Shown here: in pieces, positions 25,831-34,575 of the stretch
How the letters are laid out: each line of letters opens with the position of its first letter
Position numbering within the stretch: position 1 is the stretch's first letter
Assembly: GCA_964501925.1 (NCBI GenBank)
Contig: CAZCTM010000009.1
Location: forward strand, 1 to 63,358
Direction of reading: 5' to 3'
DNA from: CAYLYU01 sp964501925
GTDB lineage: Bacteria > Pseudomonadota > Zetaproteobacteria > Mariprofundales > Mariprofundaceae
DNA length: 63,358 nt
Position numbers and translations under genes: made by a program
The notes under the pieces: model-generated
What the model was told of the DNA's origin: nothing
The model's database searches: none
What the model saw: the letters and a program-made list of their open reading frames with translations, nothing else

Positions 25831-26603
25831 TCATCCTGCGAGGGTTTCTTTTCCTGCTCGCTCTGGCGGCGCGCCAGGCGCCGTCCGGAAAGTTTTTGTT
25901 GCTGTCTCATGCTGAGAATCGGCCCGTACAGGCAATAGCCAAGGGCGACCAGGAACAGGTTCAGATGCGGATTGGCCACAATCAGCACGAGTATGGCAAG
26001 GAGGATGAGAATAAAGGCGAATGGACGCTGCCTCTTCAGGTCCACATCCTTGGCCGCGAGGAAGCGCACCCTGCTGACCATCAGATAGGCCAGAAGAATG
26101 GAAACAATGAACCACAGCCATGAATTCGGTTCCGCATTCAAATCCTCATAAAGAAGTACCGAGGTGGCGATCATGGCGGCGACCGCGGGGGTTGGCAGGC
26201 CCTGAAAATAGCGTTTGTCCTTGGAGTCCTGCTGGGTATTGAAGCGTGCCAGACGCAAGGCTGCACACGCCGTAATCAGAAACGCGGCCAGCCAGCCGGG
26301 CTTGTGCAAGGGGGTAAGCGCCCACATGTAGACCAGAACAGCCGGTGCAATGCCGAAGGAAAGCATGTCGCAAAGGGAATCATACTCCCCCCCAAACTTG
26401 GACTCGGCCTGCAGCAGACGAGCCACCCTGCCGTCCAGAACGTCAAAGATGATGGCAATAATCAGTGCCCAGGCAGCAACCTCAAAATGACTCTGTATGG
26501 ATGCAATCAGGGCGTAGAAACCGGCAAACAGGCCCGCTGTGGTGAACATGCTGGGAAGCACATAAACGCCTTTGGCTCGCAAGGTTGACAGTGTCTTATC
26601 CAT
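25827..26603 (-). CDS. pssA: CDP-diacylglycerol--serine O-phosphatidyltransferase
   Basis: 258 residues with six to eight hydrophobic segments. The CDP-alcohol phosphotransferase signature DG-x2-AR-x8-G-x3-D-x3-D is complete (DGRVARLLQ ... GGEYDSLCD, about residues 56-78). It makes phosphatidylserine from CDP-diacylglycerol and serine in the inner membrane; the product is used by Psd encoded just upstream. The first codons overlap the end of psd by 8 bases, indicating an operon. The C-terminus is rich in Arg, Gln and Lys. Confidence 0.96.
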   Translation of the reverse strand: MDKTLSTLRAKGVYVLPSMFTTAGLFAGFYALIASIQSHFEVAAWALIIAIIFDVLDGRVARLLQAESKFGGEYDSLCDMLSFGIAPAVLVYMWALTPLHKPGWLAAFLITACAALRLARFNTQQDSKDKRYFQGLPTPAVAAMIATSVLLYEDLNAEPNSWLWFIVSILLAYLMVSRVRFLAAKDVDLKRQRPFAFILILLAILVLIVANPHLNLFLVALGYCLYGPILSMRQQQKLSGRRLARRQSEQEKKPSQDD

Positions 26604-27261
26604 TCTTCTCTGTCACCTTTCTGGCCAGAACCGTCTCGCCCGCCCTCACTTTCTGCCCGGGTCGGACAAGCAGTTCAAAGTCCTTCGGGATTTCACAATT
26701 CAATCTGGAACCAAAACGAATCATGCCGATGCGTTGCCCGGCCTTGACATGGTCCCCCACGGCCACATAGGAGACGATTCGGCGGGCGACCAGCCCGGCA
26801 ATCTGGGTGAATGCAATCCTGTCTCCCTGATCGGATTCAAGCTCGATGCGATTTCGCTCATTGTGCAGGCTTGCCTTATCAAAACTTGCGTTGATGAACC
26901 GTCCCGGATAATACTGCATGTGGACGATTCGCCCGCCCATGGGCGCACGATTCACATGCACATCAAAGATGTTCATGAAAATATCCACCCGCCCGCCTTC
27001 AACTCCCGTCTCGGACTTGAGCACCTTTCCATCCGCCGGCGCCAGGTAGAGATCCGGCCCGACAGGGGTGTTGCGCTCCGGGTCTCGAAAAAAGTTCAGC
27101 ATCAGCGCAAGCAACACCAGCAGAACGGCTGTCAGCAGCCACCAGCACATCGCAGCACTGACAGCGATAAAAAATGCACATGTTCCAAGAAACGGCCAGC
27201 CTTCCCGGGCCAGGGGAAAACGGCCGCGGGGACGACCGATCAGAAGTTTTCCTTTGCTCAT
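26596..27261 (-). CDS. psd: Phosphatidylserine decarboxylase proenzyme
   Basis: 221 residues, the short form of the family found with pssA in many bacteria. Two hydrophobic stretches near the N-terminus (about 25-50) anchor it in the membrane. The self-cleavage site lies in RFGSRLNCEIP near residue 190; cleavage at Gly-Ser produces the pyruvoyl group. It converts phosphatidylserine to phosphatidylethanolamine. Overlaps pssA by 8 bases and follows lipB by nine. Confidence 0.95.
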   Translation of the reverse strand: MSKGKLLIGRPRGRFPLAREGWPFLGTCAFFIAVSAAMCWWLLTAVLLVLLALMLNFFRDPERNTPVGPDLYLAPADGKVLKSETGVEGGRVDIFMNIFDVHVNRAPMGGRIVHMQYYPGRFINASFDKASLHNERNRIELESDQGDRIAFTQIAGLVARRIVSYVAVGDHVKAGQRIGMIRFGSRLNCEIPKDFELLVRPGQKVRAGETVLARKVTEKNG

Positions 27262-27270
27262 GGATGCAGT

Positions 27271-27957
27271 TTAGCCCTCCGGGCGTTTGTTCGGCCAGCT
27301 TTCATTGTGCTCCGGCTGACCAAACAGGTCATGGGCATGGGGTAACAGGGCATCCTCCACACGTTCGCGACACACATTGATCCCCAGGGCCCGCATGGAT
27401 GTCACCGGTGAATCCCGCATGCCACAGGGAACAATACCGGAATAATGTCGCAGGTTTGGATCAATGTTCAGGGCAATCCCGTGATAGGAAATCCATTTGC
27501 GACAACGCACACCCACTGCCGCGATTTTCCTGCCTCCAACCCAGACACCAATGCCCCGGGAATGTCGCGTAGCCTGGATATCAAACTCCCCAAGCGTCCG
27601 GATGATCATCTCCTCCAGTCGCCAGACATGCCGGTGCAAATCCTGCTCCTTTCTCAGATCGGCCAGAACGTAACACACCAGCTGACCAGGACCGTGGTAG
27701 GTCACCTCTCCACCCCGGCCGGTGACAAACACGGCGATCCGCTCCCCATCGATGCACGTGAGCAGGACATCGTTCCGTGAACCGGAAGTGCCAATGGTGT
27801 ACACGGGATCATGCTCCGTCAGGATGACGCACGGCCCGGAACGGTCATACAGTATCTCCGCAACAAGCCGTTCCTGTTCGGCTACGGAATCCGCATAACC
27901 CTGACGCTCATGACGGATGATGCGCAGGACAGGATCACATCGCCCGCCTGTTTTCAA
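27271..27957 (-). CDS. lipB: Octanoyl-[acyl-carrier-protein]-protein N-octanoyltransferase
   Basis: 228 residues. Contains the LipB signature RGGEVTYHGPGQLVCY near residue 80, followed by GVWVGGRKIAAVGVR with the catalytic Lys, and WISYHGIALNI with a conserved His. It transfers octanoyl groups from ACP to apo-lipoyl domains, the first step of lipoate synthesis. The C-terminal about 15 residues are divergent. Starts within an ATGA overlap with the DUF481 gene. Confidence 0.97.
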   Translation of the reverse strand: MKTGGRCDPVLRIIRHERQGYADSVAEQERLVAEILYDRSGPCVILTEHDPVYTIGTSGSRNDVLLTCIDGERIAVFVTGRGGEVTYHGPGQLVCYVLADLRKEQDLHRHVWRLEEMIIRTLGEFDIQATRHSRGIGVWVGGRKIAAVGVRCRKWISYHGIALNIDPNLRHYSGIVPCGMRDSPVTSMRALGINVCRERVEDALLPHAHDLFGQPEHNESWPNKRPEG

Positions 27958-28730
27958 AAGTTCAGCTCCAGACCCGTACTGTAGATGACATCCGTCTTCT
28001 TCACAGTCTGGGGAGGACGGCTGTCGTGGGCGACCTCCAGGGTCAGTTTGAGATCCAGATTTCCATGCAGCGGGACGTACAGGCCCGCTTCTTCAAGCAG
28101 GCGGAAATCGGATGGGCGGGAAAAGGCGGGCTGATAATACAGCGTGTTTGCAAAACGGATATGCTCATTTAAGCGGTATTTCAGCAGAAGATAGACATTG
28201 CCACGCCACGTGGTTGTTCTCCTTGGATCGGTGGTGTTCGGGGCCAGATGCAGGATCTCACGCTCGTAGAAACCGCCCAGGCCCAGATAGGCTGCCCGAC
28301 TGGATTCCTCCTCCCGCAGGGTGAGCCGTATGCCACCACCAAGCAGCCCGCGGAATGAGAGGCGGGCAAACTCGTCCCGGCTGACCTGGGCAAACCCCTC
28401 CACAGCCCACAGTTTGTCCACCTCAAATCGATGGCGCAAATGCCCAAAGGCTTTGTTGGTATCCGTACGACCGTTGCTTTTCCCGAAGGCATAGTGCAGG
28501 AGGATGAAATCCGTCAGTCTGTCGCCGTGCCATTGAAGTAATCCACCTGCACCTGCATTGATCTTGTTCGTGTTGCCGGACAAACCCTGAACATCCAGAT
28601 TCAGTCTTCCGGAAACGCCTTCGGCGGGCGCACCAATCTGCGCCTCCTCAACATTGATAATGGCAAATGCATTCAGGGGCCACAGGGCCATGAGCAACAA
28701 AAGAAAAACGCCAGGGCGGTCAATCACCAT
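27954..28730 (-). CDS. DUF481 family outer-membrane beta-barrel protein
   Basis: About 258 residues. A signal peptide covers roughly residues 1-24 (hydrophobic core LLLLMALWPL, cleavage near AFA-I). The rest alternates hydrophobic and polar residues in strands, with NKINAGAGG, FGHLRHRFEVDKLWAVEGFAQ and a C-terminal aromatic residue (LELNF), as expected for a small outer-membrane barrel. DUF481 proteins are found in Gram-negative bacteria, function unknown. ATG 28730 is chosen over a TTG three bases upstream. First gene of the leftward lipB-psd-pssA group. Confidence 0.85.
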   Translation of the reverse strand: MVIDRPGVFLLLLMALWPLNAFAIINVEEAQIGAPAEGVSGRLNLDVQGLSGNTNKINAGAGGLLQWHGDRLTDFILLHYAFGKSNGRTDTNKAFGHLRHRFEVDKLWAVEGFAQVSRDEFARLSFRGLLGGGIRLTLREEESSRAAYLGLGGFYEREILHLAPNTTDPRRTTTWRGNVYLLLKYRLNEHIRFANTLYYQPAFSRPSDFRLLEEAGLYVPLHGNLDLKLTLEVAHDSRPPQTVKKTDVIYSTGLELNF

Positions 28731-28776
28731 CAAGGCAGGCTATCAATTCTCATGGCATGTTTGAAACAGGCCTGCG

Positions 28777-28804
28777 TTGACCGGACCCGGATGAGCCTTA
28801 CAAT
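28777..28804 (+). promoter_or_regulatory. Sigma-70 promoter for xseB-ispA-dxs-tlyA
   Basis: TTGACC at 28777-28782 and TACAAT at 28799-28804 with 16 bases between, 24 bases before the xseB start. Good match to consensus and well placed. The 97-base gap between the DUF481 and xseB genes is divergent. Confidence 0.65.
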
Positions 28805-28827
28805 CATGCGCGTAGAGGTACCCTATT

Positions 28828-29052
28828 GTGAGCGACACAAAAACGAACAACAACGATATAGATACACTAAATTTCGAGCAGGCCCTTCAGCGTCTGACGC
28901 AACTTGTCGAAAAGCTGGAGTCCGGGCAGCTTCAGCTTGAGGAAAGCGTGGAGGCATTTGAGGAAGGCGTGAAACTGAGCCGGCGATGCGAGGCACTCCT
29001 GGATCAGGCCGAGCAGCGCCTGCAAGTCCTTGGCGATCAAAACAACGGCTAG
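28828..29052 (+). CDS. xseB: Exodeoxyribonuclease VII small subunit
   Basis: 74 residues, GTG start with GAGGT upstream. Recognised by the conserved helical pattern NFEQALQRLTQLVEKLESG, LEESVEAFEEGVKLSR and CEALLDQAEQRL. It is the small subunit of ExoVII, which degrades single-stranded DNA with the XseA large subunit (not in this window). The stop is four bases before the ispA start, the common xseB-ispA-dxs arrangement. Confidence 0.96.
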   Translation: MSDTKTNNNDIDTLNFEQALQRLTQLVEKLESGQLQLEESVEAFEEGVKLSRRCEALLDQAEQRLQVLGDQNNG

Positions 29053-29056
29053 AACC

Positions 29057-29938
29057 ATGTCCGCAGCACAACTGCTGGCAGAGCGCGCAGGTCAGGTCAA
29101 TGCAGCGCTTGAGGCCATGATGCAGGCGAGAAAAAATGTCATTCCCGGCCGCCTGTGGGAAGCGATGCATTATTCGCTACTTGCGCACGGCAAAAGGATC
29201 CGGCCGACTCTCATGCTGGAATGCCATGCTGCCTGCAATGGCCGGGAGGACATCATGTCCGAGGCCCTGAGTATCGAATGCGTTCATGCCTACTCCCTTA
29301 TCCATGATGACCTGCCCTGCATGGACGATGACGACCTTCGGCGCGGTCAGCCGACCTGCCACAGAAAGTTCGATCAGGCCACAGCCATTCTGGCGGCAGA
29401 TGCCCTGCATGCCCTGGGATTTGAGCTGCTCACCGGCTCATCAGCCCCGGATGACATCAAATGCATGCTCCTCCATAAACTGAGCATCGCGGCAGGTGCC
29501 CAGGGGATGGTGGGCGGCCAGATGCTTGACATGCTTGCAGAAGGGAAGGGCACGGAAAATGTGCTGGATGTGGAACGCATCCATATCCAGAAGACAGGTG
29601 CGCTTCTCTGTTACAGCTGCGAGGCCGGGGCCTTGCTGGCCGGGGCAGACAAGGAGCAGTTGCATGCATGCACGCGATTCGGGAGGGCCGTGGGCCTTTT
29701 GTTTCAGATCGCCGACGACATCCTTGATGCCACTGCCACGAGTCAGGAACTTGGCAAGAGCGCGGGCAAGGATGCCAGCCAGCAGAAGGCCACCTATGTA
29801 TCTGTTCTCGGCACCGAGCAGGCCAGGGAACTTGCCGATGAAATGCTGGAGATGGCGCTGGCTGCACTCGAACCTCTGGAGTCACGGGGCGAGCATCTTC
29901 GCCAGCTTGCCTGTTACATCCTGGAACGCAGGCAATGA
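29057..29938 (+). CDS. ispA: (2E,6E)-farnesyl diphosphate synthase
   Basis: 293 residues from ATG 29057. Both aspartate-rich motifs are present: DDLPCMDDDD near residue 84 and DDILDA near residue 223. HGKRIRPTLM near the start binds pyrophosphate. It condenses isopentenyl diphosphate with dimethylallyl and geranyl diphosphates to make farnesyl diphosphate for quinones and undecaprenyl carriers. Coupled by ATGA to dxs. Confidence 0.97.
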   Translation: MSAAQLLAERAGQVNAALEAMMQARKNVIPGRLWEAMHYSLLAHGKRIRPTLMLECHAACNGREDIMSEALSIECVHAYSLIHDDLPCMDDDDLRRGQPTCHRKFDQATAILAADALHALGFELLTGSSAPDDIKCMLLHKLSIAAGAQGMVGGQMLDMLAEGKGTENVLDVERIHIQKTGALLCYSCEAGALLAGADKEQLHACTRFGRAVGLLFQIADDILDATATSQELGKSAGKDASQQKATYVSVLGTEQARELADEMLEMALAALEPLESRGEHLRQLACYILERRQ

Positions 29939-31803
29939 GCGATTATCCCCTGCTGAACACCATAAACGGTCCGGAAGACGTCAAAAAGCTGAGTGAAGAC
30001 CAGCTTCGTGACCTGGCCACGGAGATGCGCCGCTACCTTATCCAGACCCTGGCACCGATTGGTGGCCACCTGGGTGCCGGCCTTGGCGTGGTGGAACTGA
30101 CCATCGCGCTTCACTACCTCTTCGATTCCGGAAAGGACCGCATCGTCTGGGATGTTGGACACCAGTCCTATCCCCACAAAATGCTGACCGGCCGCCTTTC
30201 GCGCATGCCGACGCTCCGCCAGTACGGCGGCTTGTCCGGCTTCACCAAACGATCCGAATCCAAGCATGATCCGTTCGGTGCGGGCCATGCCTCCACATCC
30301 ATTTCTGCAGCCTTTGGCATGGCCGTAGGTCGTGATCTCCGGCACAGCGACAAGCACTGCATCGCCGTTATCGGTGATGGAGCCATGACCGGTGGCATGG
30401 CCTTCGAGGCATTGAACAATGCAGGGGGAAGCAAACGCCGTTTCCTCGTCATTCTCAATGACAATGAAATGTCCATTGCCCCGAACGTGGGGGCGATGAG
30501 CTCCTATCTGGCGCGTATCATTACCGGCAAGACATACGGAAGCATCAAGTCCGCCACGGAAAAGATTCTGGAAAAGGTTCCCGTGGCCTTTGATGTGGCC
30601 AAGAAACTGGAAGAACACATCAAGGGCATGATCACACCGGGGACCCTTTTTGAGGAGCTTGGATTCCGCTACATCGGGCCGATCGACGGACATGACTTCA
30701 ACCATCTCCTGCCTACCCTGCGCAACTGCAGGAACCTGGATGAACCGGTCCTTCTCCATGTGGTGACCAAAAAGGGGTTTGGCTTTCCACCTGCGGAGGA
30801 GGATCCGGAAACCTGGCATGGTCTCGGGCCTTACAAGCCTGAAACGGGGGAAACGATCAAGGCCGAAGGAGCTCCCCCCACGTTCACCCAGGTCTTTGCC
30901 GAGACTCTCGCCGATCTTGCCGACAAGGATGATCGAATTGTCGCCATCACGGCGGCCATGCTGGCAGGCACAGGCCTGAGCCACTTTCACAAACGGCATC
31001 CGGACCGCTGTTTTGATGTCGGTATCGCCGAGCAGCACGCGGTGACCTTTGCCGGGGGTCTGGCCGTGGAGGGCCTAAGACCCGTGGTGGCGATCTATTC
31101 CACCTTCCTCCAGCGCGCCTACGATCAGATCATTCACGATATCTGTATCCAGAACCTGCCCGTTGTCTTTTGTCTGGACCGCGCCGGCATTGTCGGAGCC
31201 GACGGGGCAACCCATACGGGTGCCTTTGACATCGCCTATCTCAGATGCATCCCGAACATGACGATTATGGCCCCAAAGGACGAGGCTGAACTCCGGCACA
31301 TGCTGTTCACCGCCCTGCAGCTGAAGGGACCTGCAGCCATCCGTTATCCACGCGGAAACGGGTATGGGGTCGATTGCCCGCCTCCCAAAGCCTTGCCCAT
31401 TGGCCAGGGGGAAGTGCTCACCGAGGGAGAGGACGGACTGGTCGTTTCCGTCGGTTCCAGAACCAGGGATGCACTGGCCGCAGTGGATCACGTCCGTCGG
31501 GAGGACGGCAGGCATTTCACCCTGATCAATCTGCGTTTTATCAAGCCACTCGATGAAAAGCTCGTCCTCAAGCATCTGAAACCGGCCAAACCCCTGCTTG
31601 TCATCGAGGAAGCTTGCCGGAAAGGAGGTATCGGCGAGCAGATCGGATGTCTCGTGATGCAGCATGGATGGCAGGGAGCATTCGTGCACATGGGAATCCC
31701 CGATGAGTTTCCCGAGCATGGCAGTCCGGCAGAAATCCTGCGCGATCTGCATCTCGATGAGCCGGCGATTATCTCCGAGCTCAGAAAAACGGGTGGAAAG
31801 TGA
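29935..31803 (+). CDS. dxs: 1-deoxy-D-xylulose-5-phosphate synthase
   Basis: 622 residues, normal length. Thiamine diphosphate enzyme with the GDGAMTGGMAFEA motif near residue 150, a DRAGIVGADGATHTG segment and a transketolase C-terminal domain. It joins pyruvate and glyceraldehyde 3-phosphate, the first step of the methylerythritol phosphate route to isoprenoids, feeding IspA in the same operon. The N-terminus SDYPLLNTINGPEDVKKL is typical. A 171-base gap without recognised features follows before tlyA. Confidence 0.98.
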   Translation: MSDYPLLNTINGPEDVKKLSEDQLRDLATEMRRYLIQTLAPIGGHLGAGLGVVELTIALHYLFDSGKDRIVWDVGHQSYPHKMLTGRLSRMPTLRQYGGLSGFTKRSESKHDPFGAGHASTSISAAFGMAVGRDLRHSDKHCIAVIGDGAMTGGMAFEALNNAGGSKRRFLVILNDNEMSIAPNVGAMSSYLARIITGKTYGSIKSATEKILEKVPVAFDVAKKLEEHIKGMITPGTLFEELGFRYIGPIDGHDFNHLLPTLRNCRNLDEPVLLHVVTKKGFGFPPAEEDPETWHGLGPYKPETGETIKAEGAPPTFTQVFAETLADLADKDDRIVAITAAMLAGTGLSHFHKRHPDRCFDVGIAEQHAVTFAGGLAVEGLRPVVAIYSTFLQRAYDQIIHDICIQNLPVVFCLDRAGIVGADGATHTGAFDIAYLRCIPNMTIMAPKDEAELRHMLFTALQLKGPAAIRYPRGNGYGVDCPPPKALPIGQGEVLTEGEDGLVVSVGSRTRDALAAVDHVRREDGRHFTLINLRFIKPLDEKLVLKHLKPAKPLLVIEEACRKGGIGEQIGCLVMQHGWQGAFVHMGIPDEFPEHGSPAEILRDLHLDEPAIISELRKTGGK

Positions 31804-31974
31804 TTGCCTTGCTTCATGTGGTATTGGCCGGTGATCCCCGGCAGGGGCGGCTCATCGGATGAAGCGTGTCACTGCCTGATTCTGCCCCAACAGGATGGGT
31901 GCTTGCCTGCCTGCTTCCTGACTCCTTGAGGATGGCTGGATCCGGACATGAGCTTCCACTGGATTACCAGATAA

Positions 31975-32715
31975 GTGAGAGCACTTAAGAAACAACGCCT
32001 CGACCGGCTCCTGGCGGAACGCGGGCTGGCTGAATCGGGTGAGAAGGCCAAACGCCTGATCATGGCGGGACTGGTCTATGTCAATGGCCAGAAGTCGGAC
32101 AAGCCGGGAAGCCGAGTGGCCCAGGACGCCCAGATCGAGGTGCGTTCTACCCTGCGGTATGTTTCACGAGGTGGCCTGAAACTGGAGGCAGCACTGGATC
32201 ATTTTGGCCTGGATCCATCGGGAGCAGTCTGCCTGGATATCGGGGCCTCAACAGGCGGCTTCAGCGACTGCCTCCTGCAACGGGGGGCGGTAAAGGTGTA
32301 CGCGGTGGATGTTGGCCATGGGCAGTTGCATTACCGACTGCACCAGGATGAACGGGTCATCAATCTCGAGAAAACGCATGTCCGCGACTTGTCCCACAAC
32401 CAGGTACCGGAGCCGGTGGATATCCTGACCATGGATGTCTCTTTTATTTCCCTGACCACCGCTCTGCCACTGGCATGGCCATTTCTTAAAGAAGGTGGAT
32501 GGGCTGTAGCCCTCATCAAACCCCAGTTCGAGGCCGGCCCGATGAACATCACCAAGGGAGTGGTTCGCGACGCCAGAATTCACCAGATTTGCGTGCAAAA
32601 GGTCATGACATGCGCCAGGGAGCTTGAAGGCTGCCAAATCATGGGAGTGATTGAATCCCCCATCCACGGACCCAAGGGCAACATCGAGTTTCTGCTTGCC
32701 CTTCAAAAAACCTGA
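31975..32715 (+). CDS. tlyA: TlyA-family rRNA methyltransferase
   Basis: 246 residues from GTG 31975, the only start after an in-frame stop at 31972. An S4 RNA-binding domain (about 7-65; RLDRLLAERGLAESGEKAKR) is followed by an FtsJ/RrmJ-type methyltransferase with CLDIGASTGGFSDCLLQRGA as SAM motif and TMDVSFISL. In mycobacteria TlyA makes 2'-O-methylcytidine in 16S and 23S rRNA; the same role is likely here. It follows dxs in many bacteria, which supports the assignment. Confidence 0.94.
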   Translation: MRALKKQRLDRLLAERGLAESGEKAKRLIMAGLVYVNGQKSDKPGSRVAQDAQIEVRSTLRYVSRGGLKLEAALDHFGLDPSGAVCLDIGASTGGFSDCLLQRGAVKVYAVDVGHGQLHYRLHQDERVINLEKTHVRDLSHNQVPEPVDILTMDVSFISLTTALPLAWPFLKEGGWAVALIKPQFEAGPMNITKGVVRDARIHQICVQKVMTCARELEGCQIMGVIESPIHGPKGNIEFLLALQKT

Positions 32716-32730
32716 CCGGGGGGGAAACAC

Positions 32731-33051
32731 ATGATTATTACCACCACACCGGATATTGAAGGAAAGCGTATCAGGGAATATCTCGGCATTGTCACGAGCG
32801 AGGCCATCATGGGAACCAACATGTTCCGGGATCTTTTTGCCAAGGTCAGGGACATTGTTGGCGGCCGCTCGGGGGCCTGCGAAAAAAAGCTGAAATGAAC
32901 CCCGCAAATCGCCCTGCATGAAATCGAGGCCGCGGCCACTGAGCTGGGGGCCAATGCCATTGTCGCCGTTGACATCGATTACGAGGTCCTTGGGGCGGAA
33001 AACGGCATGCTGATGGTCAGTATCAGTGGCACAGCGGTAACCGTCGATTAG
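32731..33051 (+). pseudogene. YbjQ/UPF0145 family gene interrupted by an in-frame TGA
   Basis: The frame from ATG 32731 starts exactly like the YbjQ (heavy-metal-binding, UPF0145) family: IITTTPDIEGKRI, EYLGIVTSEAIMGTNMF and RDIVGGRSGA. Codon 56 (32896-32898) is TGA, after which the same frame resumes with IALHEIEAAATELGANAIV, VDIDYEVLG and MLMVSISGTAV and ends at TAG 33049-33051. The total length, 106 codons, is that of the intact family. In relatives this position is usually Arg (CGA would need one change). Likely a nonsense mutation; read-through or a sequencing error are alternatives. It stands next to the second RM island. Confidence 0.85.
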
Positions 33052-33099
33052 GTTTCACAAGGTCATTGAAATGAAACCCCAATCTGATACTTCCAACAC

Positions 33100-34575
33100 T
33101 TATGACTCTAAGCCGACCTGAACATCGCGGAAGGCGGTCAGCGCCGCTTCGAGCTGCTCCACGATCTCCACAGCCAGTTCGTCCGGCTCGGGCAGATTCT
33201 CCAGATCGGTCAGGCTTTTATCCTTCAGCCAGAAGATATCGAGGCTCGTCTTGTCGCGTGCGGCAATCTCCTCATAGCTGAACCTGCGCCAGCGACCCTC
33301 GGGGTTCTCCTCGCTCCAGGTTTCGCTGCGTTCATGCCGGTTCACCGGATTGTAGCAGGCGATGAAATCCTGCAGGTCCTCGAAGCGCAGCGGCTTCTTC
33401 TTCAGCGTGTGGTGGATGTTGGTGCGGTAGTCGTAAATCCACACCTCGTTGGTCGCGATATCCTTGCCGCCGGGGCGGTTGTCGAAAAAGATCACATTGG
33501 CCTTGACGCCCTGGGCATAGAAGATGCCTGTGGGCAGGCGCAGAATCGTGTGCAGATCGGTGGTGGCCATCAGCTTTTTGCGCACCACCTCGCCGGCTCC
33601 CCCCTCAAACAGCACGTTGTCGGGCACCACCACGGCCGCCTTGCCGCTGGTTTTCAGCATCGTGCGGATATGTTGCACAAAATTGAGTTGCTTGTTCGAG
33701 GTCGAGGTCCAGAAATCCTGCCGGTTGTAGGTGAAGTCTTCTTTCTCCAGCTCCCCTTGGGCATTGGTTGCGGTCATGCTGCTTTTTCTACCGAACGGCG
33801 GATTGGTGAGCACATAGTCGAAGCGCTGGCCCGCATCGGCAATCAGGGCATCATTGGGGGAGATCGTCGGTTCGCCGTCGATCTCGCCGATGTTGTGCAG
33901 AAACATGTTCATCAGGCACATGCGCCGCGTATTGGCGACGATCTCGTTGCCGAAAAAGCTTTTGTGCTTGAGGAATTCCTTCTCCTCGCGGTTCAAATTG
34001 TAGTTGCTCACCAACCAGTCGTAGGCGGCGAGGAAGAAACCACCGGTGCCGCAGGCCGGATCGGCTATCGTCTTCATCGGCTCCGGGCGCATGCAGGCGA
34101 CCATCGCCTTGATCAAGGCACGCGGCGTGAAATACTGCCCGGCGCCACTCTTGGTGTCCTGGGCGTGCTTCTCCAGCAGTCCTTCGTAGATTTCGCCCTT
34201 CACATCGGCATCGAGCAGCGTCCATTTCTCCTGATCGATCATGTCGATGACGCGATAGAGCATGGCCGGGTCCTGAATCTTGTTCTGCGACTTGGTGAAG
34301 ATCTGGCCCAGCATGCCTGGCTTGTGGGCCAACTCGCGCAGCAGTGCGATGTAATGGCCTTCCAGCTCCGCCCCGCGCTTCGCCTTCAGGCTCTGCCAGT
34401 TGTACGCCTCGGGGATGCCGACATCGCGGTTGTACGGCGGACGCGAGTATTCATCCGCCATCTTCAGGAAGATCAGATAGGTCAGCTGCTCCAGATAATC
34501 GCCGTAGCTCACACCGGCATCGCGCAGCACATGGCAGAAGCTCCATACCCTGGAAACAATCGTTGCTGCGTTCAT
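33100..34575 (-). CDS. hsdM: Type I restriction-modification N6-adenine methyltransferase HsdM (system 2)
   Basis: 491 residues. SAM motif DPACGTGG at about 172-179 and catalytic NPPF at about 258-261 in a core typical of HsdM. Its N-terminal region (GVSYGDYLEQLTYLIFLKMADEY) marks a different subfamily from HsdM of system 1. Works with the HsdS at 35409-36926 and HsdR at 38729-41467. The start overlaps the NYN gene stop (34572-34575), so the methylase is translationally coupled to a putative nuclease, unusual for a type I locus. Confidence 0.95.
   Translation of the reverse strand: MNAATIVSRVWSFCHVLRDAGVSYGDYLEQLTYLIFLKMADEYSRPPYNRDVGIPEAYNWQSLKAKRGAELEGHYIALLRELAHKPGMLGQIFTKSQNKIQDPAMLYRVIDMIDQEKWTLLDADVKGEIYEGLLEKHAQDTKSGAGQYFTPRALIKAMVACMRPEPMKTIADPACGTGGFFLAAYDWLVSNYNLNREEKEFLKHKSFFGNEIVANTRRMCLMNMFLHNIGEIDGEPTISPNDALIADAGQRFDYVLTNPPFGRKSSMTATNAQGELEKEDFTYNRQDFWTSTSNKQLNFVQHIRTMLKTSGKAAVVVPDNVLFEGGAGEVVRKKLMATTDLHTILRLPTGIFYAQGVKANVIFFDNRPGGKDIATNEVWIYDYRTNIHHTLKKKPLRFEDLQDFIACYNPVNRHERSETWSEENPEGRWRRFSYEEIAARDKTSLDIFWLKDKSLTDLENLPEPDELAVEIVEQLEAALTAFRDVQVGLES

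Noticed and set aside
32896..32898. TGA in the YbjQ gene as selenocysteine
   Set aside because: The family has no Cys or Sec at this position and no SECIS-like hairpin was seen just downstream; a nonsense mutation is simpler.
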